Source of the DNA: Clostridiales bacterium
GTDB taxonomy: Bacteria; Bacillota; Clostridia; Saccharofermentanales; Saccharofermentanaceae
NCBI GenBank assembly: GCA_017554745.1
Contig: JAFZHS010000021.1
Location: 1-64,000, forward strand
Direction: 5' to 3'
Length of the DNA stretch: 64,000 bases
Part shown: positions 9,809 to 17,685 of the stretch, piece after piece
Numbering within the stretch: the stretch's first letter is position 1
Layout of the letters: each line of letters starts with the position of its first letter
Notes under the pieces: model-generated
The model's input: only the letters and a program-made list of their open reading frames with translations
Told to the model about the DNA's origin: nothing
The model's database searches: none
Made by a program: the position numbers and the translations under genes

Positions 9809-9812
9809 TATC

Positions 9813-11297
9813 TCATCTGTGATACAGCTTCTTTGTCTCGTAGATAGGTTCACAAGTCAGGTTGATGCCGAGCTTGTGGAACATATTGAGGTCGACCGAG
9901 CTCATCATGGTCGTGGAGTGCGCGTCACTGTTTGCGAGATTGCTGATCTGCTGCATAGCAAGCTCTGCGACAGGGTTTGTAGCAGCACTGATGGCAAGCG
10001 CGATAAGCACTTCGTCAGTATGAAGTCTCGGATTGTGATTGCCCATGTGATTGACCTTAAGATCAGAGATAGGCTCGATTACATTGGGCGAGATCAAAGG
10101 AATGTCGTGAGAGATTCCCGCAAGGACCTTGAGCGCGTTAAGAAGTGCGGCTGAAGCAGGTCCCAAAAGAGGTGTGGTCTTGCCAGTAACGATCTGTCCG
10201 TCAGGGAGTTCCAAAGCAACGGCCGGTCCGCCTGTGGATTCGGAACGTACGGCTGCCGCACCGATAACGCGGCGGTCGGAAATATCGATGCCTGACTTCT
10301 TCATGAGGAATTCGATCTTGGTAACGTCAGAACCGTCGGAATTGCCGGATCTTGTTGCCATCTTAGCCTCATAATATCTTCTGATGATCTCCTGTCTGGA
10401 AGCTTCCTGGCAGGCCTCATCGTCAACAATGGCAAAGCCTGCCATGTTAACGCCCATGTCCGTAGGTGACTTGTAAGGGCTCTCGCCGTAGATCTTCTCG
10501 AAGATCGCATTTACTACGGGGAAGATCTCAACGTCTCTGTTGTAGTTGACTGTCGTCTTTCCGTAAGCTTCAAGGTGGAACGGGTCGATCATGTTGACAT
10601 CAGCCAGATCTGCCGTAGCTGCCTCATAAGCAACATTTACGGGGTGCTGGAGAGGGATCGACCAGATAGGGAATGTCTCAAACTTAGCGTAGCCTGCCTT
10701 GATGCCGCGCTTGTTCTCGTGATAGAGCTGCGAAAGGCATGTAGCCATCTTTCCGGAGCCCGGGCCCGGAGCCGTTACGACAACGAGCTTACGGCTCGTC
10801 TCGATATAATCGTTCTTGCCGTAACCGTCTTCGCTTACGATGAGCGGGATATCGGAAGGATATCCAGCGATAGGATAATGTCTGTATGACTTAACGCCGA
10901 GGCCTCTGAGCCTTGCTTCAAACTTTTCTGCCAAAGGCTGGCCTGCGAACTGAGTGATAACTACGCTTCCTACATAGAGTCCGAACTCCGTGAAAGCATC
11001 GATCAATCGGAGGACTTCCTGGTCGTATGTGATACCCAGGTCTCCTCTTCTCTTATTCTTCTCAATGGCATCTGCATTGATCGCGATAACGATCTCAGCA
11101 TCTTCGGAAAGAGCCTTGAGCATCCTGATCTTACTGTCAGGTTCGAATCCGGGCAAAACTCTTGATGCGTGATAATCATCGAAAAGCTTACCGCCGAATT
11201 CCAGATAGAGCTTACCGCCGAATTTCTCGACACGCTCCCTGATGTGCTGGCTCTGCAACTCTACATACTTGTCATTGGAAAAACCGATCTTAAACAT
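9813..11297 (-). CDS. DUF1846 domain-containing protein
   Basis: 494 residues, matching the roughly 500-residue DUF1846 family found widely in Bacillota, whose function is not established. It starts MFKIGFSNDKYVELQSQHI and has characteristic segments FGGKLFDDYHASRVLPGF and NKRRGDLGITYDQEVLRLID. A phosphate-loop-like TAPGPGSGKMATCLSQ near residue 175 suggests nucleotide or phosphate binding. No membrane segment or signal peptide. It ends 4 bases before the membrane protein gene, which suggests coupled translation. A TATAAT at 11322-11327 could be the -10 box of its own promoter, but I see no convincing -35. Confidence 0.88.
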   Translation of the reverse strand: MFKIGFSNDKYVELQSQHIRERVEKFGGKLYLEFGGKLFDDYHASRVLPGFEPDSKIRMLKALSEDAEIVIAINADAIEKNKRRGDLGITYDQEVLRLIDAFTEFGLYVGSVVITQFAGQPLAEKFEARLRGLGVKSYRHYPIAGYPSDIPLIVSEDGYGKNDYIETSRKLVVVTAPGPGSGKMATCLSQLYHENKRGIKAGYAKFETFPIWSIPLQHPVNVAYEAATADLADVNMIDPFHLEAYGKTTVNYNRDVEIFPVVNAIFEKIYGESPYKSPTDMGVNMAGFAIVDDEACQEASRQEIIRRYYEAKMATRSGNSDGSDVTKIEFLMKKSGIDISDRRVIGAAAVRSESTGGPAVALELPDGQIVTGKTTPLLGPASAALLNALKVLAGISHDIPLISPNVIEPISDLKVNHMGNHNPRLHTDEVLIALAISAATNPVAELAMQQISNLANSDAHSTTMMSSVDLNMFHKLGINLTCEPIYETKKLYHR

Positions 11298-11382
11298 AGG
11301 ACTAGGACCCCCTTGAAGGAAATTATAACTTAAAGAGGGCTCAACTTATGTTACAAAATTATCTGATTAAAAATATTTTTTC

Positions 11383-12018
11383 TTAAGCGCGCAAAGGGTC
11401 CATGACAAGGAGCGTTTTCCCGTCCGGAAGGCTGCCTATAAAGCTTCCCGCATTAACGATCTCACGCGTGCCGTCATCTTCGCAGAGCTTTATGAATTCT
11501 TCTCTTCCGGAGATCTGGTCATAGCCGAATGTCGCGCCTCTGAAATGCATGGGGACAACAGCCTTGGGCTTTATCTGCTCACACATTCTGTATGCCTGTC
11601 TGCAGTTGATCGTAAAAAATCCTCCGACCGGGATCATGAGAAGATCGCATCCCCTGATCCTGTCTAACTGCTCCTCCGACAGGTCGCATCCGATGTCACC
11701 CATGTGAACGATCTTCTCGCTGCCTGACTTAACGATGGTTATATTGTTCCTTCCTCTGGCAGCTCCCTGGACGTCGTCATGGAAAGTCCTCAAAATATCG
11801 ATCTCAGGCTCGGTTCCCATATAGGGCTCCTCCGGTTTTCTGACCGATTCAAAATCACAATGGTCGCGGTGGCTGTGCGAGCAGAAGACCTCGTCTGCAG
11901 CAACATCCGTATCGGCAAGGCCCGGGACATAGCCTGACACATAAGGATCAAAGCAAACGCTAAGACCTGTAGAAAATTTGACGAGAAAACATGCATGTCC
12001 TATGAATGTTATTTCCAT
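11383..12018 (-). CDS. Metallo-beta-lactamase-fold hydrolase (UlaG-like)
   Basis: I chose ATG 12018 (MEITFIGHACFLVKF), with AAGGGGA upstream; the open frame extends 12 codons further. 211 residues. The metal-binding HxHxDH motif reads HSHRDH, and later ligands are in the DIGCD and PMHFRGATFG segments. The opening GHACFLVKF is typical of the UPF0173/UlaG-like branch. Likely a cytoplasmic metal-dependent hydrolase of a phosphodiester or lactone; the substrate cannot be told from sequence. It follows the DUF308-like gene by 42 bases and precedes DUF1846 by 85. Confidence 0.83.
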   Translation of the reverse strand: MEITFIGHACFLVKFSTGLSVCFDPYVSGYVPGLADTDVAADEVFCSHSHRDHCDFESVRKPEEPYMGTEPEIDILRTFHDDVQGAARGRNNITIVKSGSEKIVHMGDIGCDLSEEQLDRIRGCDLLMIPVGGFFTINCRQAYRMCEQIKPKAVVPMHFRGATFGYDQISGREEFIKLCEDDGTREIVNAGSFIGSLPDGKTLLVMDPLRA

Positions 12019-12060
12019 AGAAGATCCCCTTCGTAATGTTTTCGGGCTGGTCAAAAAAGA

Positions 12061-12762
12061 TTACTTCTTGTCAGACTTTTTATCTGACTTCTTATCAGAT
12101 TTCTTGTCAGAAGACTTATCCGCACCAGCCGGATCAGTATCCGAATCACCTACGGTAAAAGTAGCATCGTCCAGGATCTTGGACTTAGCCTTATATTCCT
12201 TCTTTGCCTGGGAAGCCATGATCGCATTTGCAAGGCCGCCGACTGCAGCAATAACAAGAGCAACACCGATGAAGACTGCCAGAATGTTTGTAAATACGCC
12301 TGTCAGGATAAGTATGCCGAGAACGAGCGCTGCCATTCCGAACAGCAGCGAGAACCACCAGTACTGTGACTTGGAAGATCTCAATGTGCTTGCAGCGAAA
12401 ATGATTACGATGACCGCATAAACAATGGCAATAAGGCCGAAGATTATCTCAAGGGCGCCTGTAAGTATGTCGGGCTTGATGACGAGGACCAGTCCCGTGA
12501 TACCGATAGCGGCACCGACAATAAGAACGACCCAGTCGAATATGGTCTTGTCTTTGATCCTAAGGAAGTTGATGACTTCAAAAAGACATGCGAGAATAAG
12601 CGCCGCGCCGCCGATCCTGATCAAAGTATTGAAGATCTCCTGACTCTTGCCGGCGATACCGCCGATAAAGAAAACCAGGCCGAGAATGAGCATAACGATG
12701 TCAACAATTATCGTGCTTGCCTTGTAATCTTTGATCTTGTCCTTCTTTTTGGAATTAGTCAT
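12061..12762 (-). CDS. DUF308/HdeD-like membrane protein with Lys/Ser/Asp repeat tail
   Basis: Start at ATG 12762 (MTNSKKKDKIKDYKAS), preceded by GAGGAA that overlaps the end of the GGDEF gene; 233 residues. Six or so short hydrophobic helices arranged as three similar pairs (GLVFFIGGIAG, GITGLVLVIKPDILTG, LVLGILILTGVFTNI) are typical of HdeD/DUF308 proteins, whose role is poorly known. After the last helix comes a charged segment, ending in four near-identical KKSD units at the C-terminus. The tail should face the cytoplasm and be disordered. It lies between a GGDEF protein and a metallohydrolase in one probable operon. Confidence 0.75.
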   Translation of the reverse strand: MTNSKKKDKIKDYKASTIIVDIVMLILGLVFFIGGIAGKSQEIFNTLIRIGGAALILACLFEVINFLRIKDKTIFDWVVLIVGAAIGITGLVLVIKPDILTGALEIIFGLIAIVYAVIVIIFAASTLRSSKSQYWWFSLLFGMAALVLGILILTGVFTNILAVFIGVALVIAAVGGLANAIMASQAKKEYKAKSKILDDATFTVGDSDTDPAGADKSSDKKSDKKSDKKSDKK

Positions 12763-12766
12763 ATAT

Positions 12767-13891
12767 TTATTCCTCACTTTCACCGGTTGCCATAACCATA
12801 TTTTTGCCCGATTTCTTCGCACTTGCAAGTGCCGATTCAGCTTCTTTCAGAGCGCTTTCCATGTCCATGGTCACGTCAAACCACGCGTACCCGCCGCTGA
12901 CAGTGACGTTGTTCTTCATGAACGAGTACTTTTTCTTGGAAAAATCCTTGCGGATCTGATTGAGAGCCAAAAGATTATCTTCTCTGACACCATTCTCAAA
13001 AACGATGACAAACTTGTCTCCGCCGTATCTTCCGACGATCGTATTCTCGTCGATCAGACCCTGCAGGACTGATCCCAAAGCGCGGAGAACGTCATCACCT
13101 TTGTCGTTTCCCAATTCGTCGTTGATCTTCCTGAAATCATCGATGTCCAAGATAGCGATCCCGCACGGTTCGAGCTCATTTGTTTTCGCGAGGATCTTGC
13201 CTGCTTCTTCCGTCAGATACTTCTTGCTGTAAACACCCGTGACGCTGTCGGTCTCAAAGCCCATTTCGAACTTGTTGGCACCGGCGAAATTTCTCTCCCT
13301 TATTATGAGCATTCGTGTGTTAAACAGCTCCATCCTGAATGCCAAAAAGCTGATGCCGAGTGCCATGACTTCAGCGATGATTATGCAAAGGATGGTGTAG
13401 CTTCTTTCGTCAGGATCAGGATAATCGTATATGTGAAGGATTCCGGCATAGAGAATGAATACGAAGCTTAAGCCGGCCTGAATGAACTGGATGAATCCGT
13501 CATGGAAGACAGAGCAGAATGCGATGGCAAACAGCGGGAATACCCACAAAGGAATGAAGAAACTGTGGGCAAGCGCGATGACTCCGCACATGATCAATCC
13601 GGCAAAAGAGACTACCCTGTTCTTGGTAACATCGGTACTGGTCTCTGATCTGTTCGAGAATCTCGTTATTACGTAAAGAATGCTGTTTATGGCAAAGGGA
13701 ACCAGTATCCTGAACTCAACGTAAGAGTTGAGGGGCTGTCCCAGATTGTCCGTCAGGCAATAGTAAATGCAGATGCCGATCTCAAGTGCCAGGCACACAA
13801 GCGTCATTATGAGAAGTATCTTCTCAAATTCAAACCTTATCGTTCTTTCCAGATTCCGCATCGCGGGATCGTTGATCGGCTTGGTGTCCAT
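12767..13891 (-). CDS. Membrane GGDEF-domain protein with degenerate signature (GGDKF)
   Basis: 374 residues, ATG 13891 with AAGGAG upstream. Residues 25-195 hold about six hydrophobic helices, a membrane sensor region of no named family. The C-terminal 170 residues are a diguanylate cyclase domain: DIDDFRKINDELGNDKGDDVL (metal and guanine contacts) and then GRYGGDKFVIVF. The signature is GGDKF instead of GGDEF or GGEEF: the fourth residue, a metal-coordinating Glu, is Lys. The RxxD inhibitory site is also absent in the residues before it. It may bind GTP or c-di-GMP, or signal by protein contact, without making c-di-GMP. It starts 17 bases after the GH25 gene. Confidence 0.85.
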   Translation of the reverse strand: MDTKPINDPAMRNLERTIRFEFEKILLIMTLVCLALEIGICIYYCLTDNLGQPLNSYVEFRILVPFAINSILYVITRFSNRSETSTDVTKNRVVSFAGLIMCGVIALAHSFFIPLWVFPLFAIAFCSVFHDGFIQFIQAGLSFVFILYAGILHIYDYPDPDERSYTILCIIIAEVMALGISFLAFRMELFNTRMLIIRERNFAGANKFEMGFETDSVTGVYSKKYLTEEAGKILAKTNELEPCGIAILDIDDFRKINDELGNDKGDDVLRALGSVLQGLIDENTIVGRYGGDKFVIVFENGVREDNLLALNQIRKDFSKKKYSFMKNNVTVSGGYAWFDVTMDMESALKEAESALASAKKSGKNMVMATGESEE

Positions 13892-13908
13892 AGCAAGACT
13901 CCTTAAGG

Positions 13909-15627
13909 TTATGTATTGTTGCCGCTGTTGTTTTCGTTATTGTCGCTGCTGTTGTCGCTGCCGCTGTTACCGCCGCTTGTCTCTTCGCTCGCAGACTCAG
14001 TTGTCTCTGATTCGGTAGGTGCAGGCGTGTCTTCACCGCTGCCCTGGGTTGTAGGAGTAGGTGTATCCGTTCCTTCTCCGCCGGCTGTCGGAGTGATAGT
14101 CGCATCGCCCTCTCCGCCGGGTGTAGGTGACGGTGGTGCTGCTTCCGTTACCGTCCATGTGGCCGTCGTTGTGACCTTGCCTCTGAACGAATCGGTATAT
14201 GCATATGTGATTACGTATGTGCCGACAGTCTGCTGTGCGGTCTCGAGAGATACCGTCTGTCCGGAAGAATCCGTGATCGTGTATGTGATTCCGCTCGTGA
14301 CCGTATTGTCCTGCGACGTCGTAGCCGTTACTCCGCCAAGCGGATCTATCGACTTGCCGGCCTCCGTATTTATCTCCGTGCTCGGCAGATTGATCTTCGG
14401 TACGCCGAGAGTGGTCTTGCCGAGGATCTTTAAGTCTAAGTCGACTTCAGTGGAAATGCCGGAGACCTTTCCGTGCCATGAATACTGCCAGTAAGCGTAT
14501 GAATAACTTCTCGGAGGTACCGTATCGCCTGTCTTATACCAGCTGCCGTTAGAATATACCGCATAAGGATATGCGTACCACAGCTTGTATTTGGAGAAGA
14601 CTTCGCCGAAATAGCTTCCGAGTCTGTTGATGTTAGAACCGTCGAGGTAGACCATGGGAGTATAGCCGTTCTGGGCGATCGTGCTGCAGTAAGCGGTAAT
14701 GCAGTTCTTCAGGTCTTCTGCACCAAGCTTCCAGGTCCTGTAGTAACTCTCCGTTTCCCAGTCCATTACGACAGGAAGATCAAGTGACATCCCGTTAAGC
14801 TTGGCAAGTGTCAGGGATGCTTCCTCAAGAGCCTCATAAGCTGTTTTTGCCTGTGAGAAGAAATAAACGCCGACCTTTACGCCTGCTGCTTTTGCATTCT
14901 TTATATTTGTCGCAAATTTTGTATCTTCGTAGCAGTTGCCGGCTTCACCCCAGCCTCTTCCGCCGCATCTGATAAAAGCAAAATCGACGCCTGCGGCCTT
15001 TACCTTTGACCAGTTGATGTCTCCGTTGTGGACCGACACATCTATGCCGAGTTCGTAGTTTACGACCGTGATAGGCTGCATAGTAGGTGTAGGAACATTC
15101 GTAGGAACAGGTGTCGGTGTGTTTGTCGGCGTGGGAGCCTTTGCTTCCGAACCATGGTGAACAGGCTTTGTATCCTGTGACTGGTCGATGACGATATCCT
15201 TCTTTGCGATGACGCCGGCGTTACCTGAGACGATTGCTTTTACGAGGTCCTCATCGGACAATGACTTCAGATCGCTCGTGTTGACAACGTGCTCGCCGGT
15301 AAGACCGCCGCGCTTCACATTTCCCGTTGTGGGATTAGTTTCAAGTGTCTCGTCAATGAAATCAGAAACGTCGATAATATCTGCCGTCTCATCAGTGCCT
15401 GACTCGATAGCTGCCTGGGCTAGGAAATTCTGTGCTGCATTGAGCTCAACATTTTCTGAAGGGATAAGCACATCTGACTTGCGTGCGATACTTGCCGCGC
15501 AGACCGAGCCGACCGTACCGACGACAATGACCGCAGCAAGAATAAGGCTTAATCTCGCCTTGTTCTCCTGTGCCGAGCAAAATTTAGCAAAACCGCTCAG
15601 ATTCTGTTGACTTGCTTTCTTCTTCAA
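13909..15627 (-). CDS. Membrane-anchored GH25 lysozyme with Ig-like domain and low-complexity tail
   Basis: Start is TTG 15627 (reads MKKKASQQN); no in-frame ATG lies upstream. 572 residues. A single hydrophobic helix (about 25-45, LSLILAAVIVVGTVGSVCA) exports and anchors the protein. A Thr/Pro-rich linker leads into the GH25 domain, which begins YELGIDVSVHNGDINW and carries the catalytic DxE as VVMDWETE; it cuts the beta-1,4 MurNAc-GlcNAc bond of peptidoglycan. An Ig-like segment follows (GTYVITYAYTDSFRGKVT). The last 75 residues are Pro/Thr then Ser/Glu/Asn/Gly-rich and likely disordered in the wall. No LPXTG is present. First gene of the run down to 8126. Confidence 0.9.
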   Translation of the reverse strand: MKKKASQQNLSGFAKFCSAQENKARLSLILAAVIVVGTVGSVCAASIARKSDVLIPSENVELNAAQNFLAQAAIESGTDETADIIDVSDFIDETLETNPTTGNVKRGGLTGEHVVNTSDLKSLSDEDLVKAIVSGNAGVIAKKDIVIDQSQDTKPVHHGSEAKAPTPTNTPTPVPTNVPTPTMQPITVVNYELGIDVSVHNGDINWSKVKAAGVDFAFIRCGGRGWGEAGNCYEDTKFATNIKNAKAAGVKVGVYFFSQAKTAYEALEEASLTLAKLNGMSLDLPVVMDWETESYYRTWKLGAEDLKNCITAYCSTIAQNGYTPMVYLDGSNINRLGSYFGEVFSKYKLWYAYPYAVYSNGSWYKTGDTVPPRSYSYAYWQYSWHGKVSGISTEVDLDLKILGKTTLGVPKINLPSTEINTEAGKSIDPLGGVTATTSQDNTVTSGITYTITDSSGQTVSLETAQQTVGTYVITYAYTDSFRGKVTTTATWTVTEAAPPSPTPGGEGDATITPTAGGEGTDTPTPTTQGSGEDTPAPTESETTESASEETSGGNSGSDNSSDNNENNSGNNT

Positions 15628-15666
15628 AATTGTACCGCCTTATATAAAAAACAAATTTTTGTGATA

Positions 15667-15695
15667 ATAATGCTTTAATATGCTTATTAAGTCAA
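15667..15695 (-). promoter_or_regulatory. Candidate promoter of the GH25 operon
   Basis: TTGACT (15690-15695) and CATTAT (15667-15672) are separated by 17 bases, about 40 bases upstream of the TTG start. Confidence 0.5.
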
Positions 15696-15731
15696 GGAAA
15701 ACGCACCTTACATTAACGTGACATTTTGCTT

Positions 15732-15752
15732 CAAAAACACAAATTTTTTGTG
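15732..15752 (-). terminator. Weak terminator candidate after D-lyxose isomerase gene
   Basis: The minus strand reads CACAAA-AAA-TTTGTG followed by TTTTTG. The 6-bp stem is A/T-rich and weak, but it lies just after the stop and before the next promoter. Confidence 0.4.
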
Positions 15753-15760
15753 CTCCACGC

Positions 15761-16456
15761 TCAAAACCCCTGCTGCGCCTTGGGATATTCGTTGCAAAGG
15801 AGTCTGTACGGTGCCTCGTCTTCTTCGATCTCCGGGAACCTTCCGACAGGCGGGTTAAACCTGTTGTCCGTGTTATCATCGTTGACCTGTGAGACCTCTC
15901 CCAGAAGGACTGCCCCTGTACCCTTCTCGACCTCAAAATCGTGATACATCAGAGGCTGTATCGAGATGCTCTCACCGGGTGTGAGCCTTACCTGGGTCCC
16001 TGCCTTTACCTGATATGTCCTGCCGTCAGTATGGATCGTGACATCGCTCTCCATATCCATCTCTTCATTGGGAAGCGAATTATAAACTCTTATCAGGAGG
16101 TTTCCGCCGCCCTTATTGATGATGTCTTCCATCTTGAACCAGTGAAAATGGTTCGGAGAATACTGGCCTTCTTCGATAAACAGGAGCTTCTCGGCATAAG
16201 GCTTGGGATACTTGTCCTGCTTATTGAGATTGCCGTTTCTGAGCGTTATTAACGAGAATCCGACCTTCTCAAAATCGCCCTGGCCGTAATCTGTGATATC
16301 CCAGCCGAGCATATTTTCCCTGACCTCATCGTACTCATGCCCCTTGGTAAGCCATTCTTCAGGCGTGAACGAACAGAACGGCGGGAGGCTGATCTTAAGG
16401 TCGTTAATGACGCTCTCCATGCGTTTCAGAGCTTTGTTGATCTCGGATCTTTTCAT
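15761..16456 (-). CDS. D-lyxose ketol-isomerase (cupin fold)
   Basis: 231 residues, ATG 16456 with AAGGAG upstream. The sequence follows the D-lyxose isomerase family (EC 5.3.1.15): a helical N-terminus, then LLFIEEGQYSPNHFHW with the metal-binding HxH (103, 105) and an acidic ligand just after (KMED), then PLMYHDFE with the last His. The enzyme interconverts D-lyxose and D-xylulose, and some members also D-mannose and D-fructose. No sugar transporter or kinase gene is beside it, so its pathway partner must be elsewhere. It appears to be transcribed alone. Confidence 0.88.
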   Translation of the reverse strand: MKRSEINKALKRMESVINDLKISLPPFCSFTPEEWLTKGHEYDEVRENMLGWDITDYGQGDFEKVGFSLITLRNGNLNKQDKYPKPYAEKLLFIEEGQYSPNHFHWFKMEDIINKGGGNLLIRVYNSLPNEEMDMESDVTIHTDGRTYQVKAGTQVRLTPGESISIQPLMYHDFEVEKGTGAVLLGEVSQVNDDNTDNRFNPPVGRFPEIEEDEAPYRLLCNEYPKAQQGF

Positions 16457-16576
16457 GACAATTCTCCTTTTACTCTGCCTATCTTAACACTCTGCCCGGA
16501 GACAAATGCGGGCATAAAGGGGCAAAAGTATTTCGATGTCATGACCTTTTGTTGCTGATGGCCCTGAAAATGCACG

Positions 16577-16690
16577 CTACGGCAAAAGCAGATCCGGGTG
16601 GGATGTGAGCATTAAGATAATTCCGGTGACCGCTAATAAGACGATTACCAGATTGAAGATGATCTCAGCTGTGTTGTTCTTCCCGCTCAT
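16577..16690 (-). CDS. Possible small membrane protein (37 residues)
   Basis: A short frame MSGKNNTAEIIFN... encodes one strongly hydrophobic helix (about residues 10-29) and ends HPDLLLP. It begins 25 bases after the stop of the zinc-ribbon membrane protein gene and could be coupled to it. No ribosome-binding site is visible, so it may be chance; a frameshifted end of the upstream gene is an alternative. Confidence 0.3.
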   Translation of the reverse strand: MSGKNNTAEIIFNLVIVLLAVTGIILMLTSHPDLLLP

Positions 16691-16715
16691 AAGGGAATTA
16701 TATGATAAGAGAATC

Positions 16716-17492
16716 TCATTCGGTGCTCTGAAGATTTTCGCCGGATTGGTGATAGGCACCAAAGAAGCTTGCGGCACAGAATACCAGGGCATCTTTCTCG
16801 CCGAATTCTGCCTGTCTTGATGCAACCACCGCAAGGTAATCGGAAGATTCCTTCTTAGTCTTGCCGGCATCTTCAAAAAGTGTATCCATAGCCTGCTCAA
16901 GTGTATTAACCCTGCCGGACCTGATCAGCAATGCCAGTCTGTCCAATATCCTCGGATCTGTATATTGGGGGTCAATAAGGCAGGGACCGAAATTTTTATA
17001 GTGATTTGTAAGCTGTCTTGCGAGCTCAACTTCTCTTCCGAGATAATTCTTTATTTTCTTGCGATTGTCCTTCAGACTGTGAAAATAAGCGATAACGGCA
17101 TAGAGGCCGACTGCCAGGAACATTGCATTCCATACAAGAAGACCGGTTATGTCCTGCTTTATGTATGTGTACAGGACTTCCCCAACAGACAACCATACCA
17201 TAGCAGCTATCATGCAGATTCCGAAAATAAGAATGCCTTTAGACACGTAGCCTCTTTTATCAAGTGAATCGAGCTTCTGATTGCAGTATTCGTATTCGCT
17301 GTACTGGGCCTGCATGCGGTTAAAATACCTGATCAGCTTCTTAAGTTCCCTGTTGACATCATAAAGTGTGAGATCAGGAAGATCTTCAACAGATACGGCA
17401 TTCTCCTCAACACTAAGATCAAGAGGCGCTCCGCATCTTTTACAGAGCTTCCGGCCGTGATTCTCATATCCACATTCATTACAAGTAACCAT
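16716..17492 (-). CDS. Zinc-ribbon membrane protein of unknown function
   Basis: 258 residues, ATG 17492 preceded by AAGGGGGGAA. The N-terminus is a zinc ribbon (CNECGY and CKRCGA, residues 4-21). A charged, probably coiled-coil segment follows (NRELKKLIRYFNRMQAQYSEYEYCNQKL). Two membrane helices lie at about 85-105 and 117-140, and a cytoplasmic C-terminal region contains DPRILDRLALLIRSGRVNTLEQAMDTLFEDAGKTKK. I do not recognise a named family; zinc-ribbon plus two helices is common in small Clostridia envelope or stress proteins. It sits alone between pfp and D-lyxose isomerase. Confidence 0.75.
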   Translation of the reverse strand: MVTCNECGYENHGRKLCKRCGAPLDLSVEENAVSVEDLPDLTLYDVNRELKKLIRYFNRMQAQYSEYEYCNQKLDSLDKRGYVSKGILIFGICMIAAMVWLSVGEVLYTYIKQDITGLLVWNAMFLAVGLYAVIAYFHSLKDNRKKIKNYLGREVELARQLTNHYKNFGPCLIDPQYTDPRILDRLALLIRSGRVNTLEQAMDTLFEDAGKTKKESSDYLAVVASRQAEFGEKDALVFCAASFFGAYHQSGENLQSTE

Positions 17493-17585
17493 GGAGTTCC
17501 CCCCTTTCCATGCGTTGCTTAGTTGTCCCGCTAAAATTTTAGCATATAAGAATTATTTTTTAACTAGTGCCACTGTTCGCGCATG

Positions 17586-17619
17586 AAAAATCCCCGCAAA
17601 GCTTACGCCATGCGGGGAT
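17586..17619 (-). terminator. Rho-independent terminator of pfp
   Basis: On the minus strand ATCCCCGCA pairs perfectly with TGCGGGGAT around a short loop and is followed by TTTTT. It lies 67 bases after the pfp stop. Confidence 0.9.
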
Positions 17620-17685
17620 CGTTAGTATTTAGACTGATTTAAGTGATAACGGTCTAAGCTGCCTTAAGCAACTCTAAAACCCTTA

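Noticed and set aside
12061..12120. Short tandem DNA repeat as a CRISPR or satellite
   Set aside because: It encodes the in-frame KKSD tail of the membrane protein; unit length is about 12 bases without spacers.
16577..16900. 107-codon minus-strand frame as a full gene
   Set aside because: Its first 70 codons overlap the zinc-ribbon protein gene in another frame and look like noise; only the last 37 codons after an ATG could be a small membrane protein.
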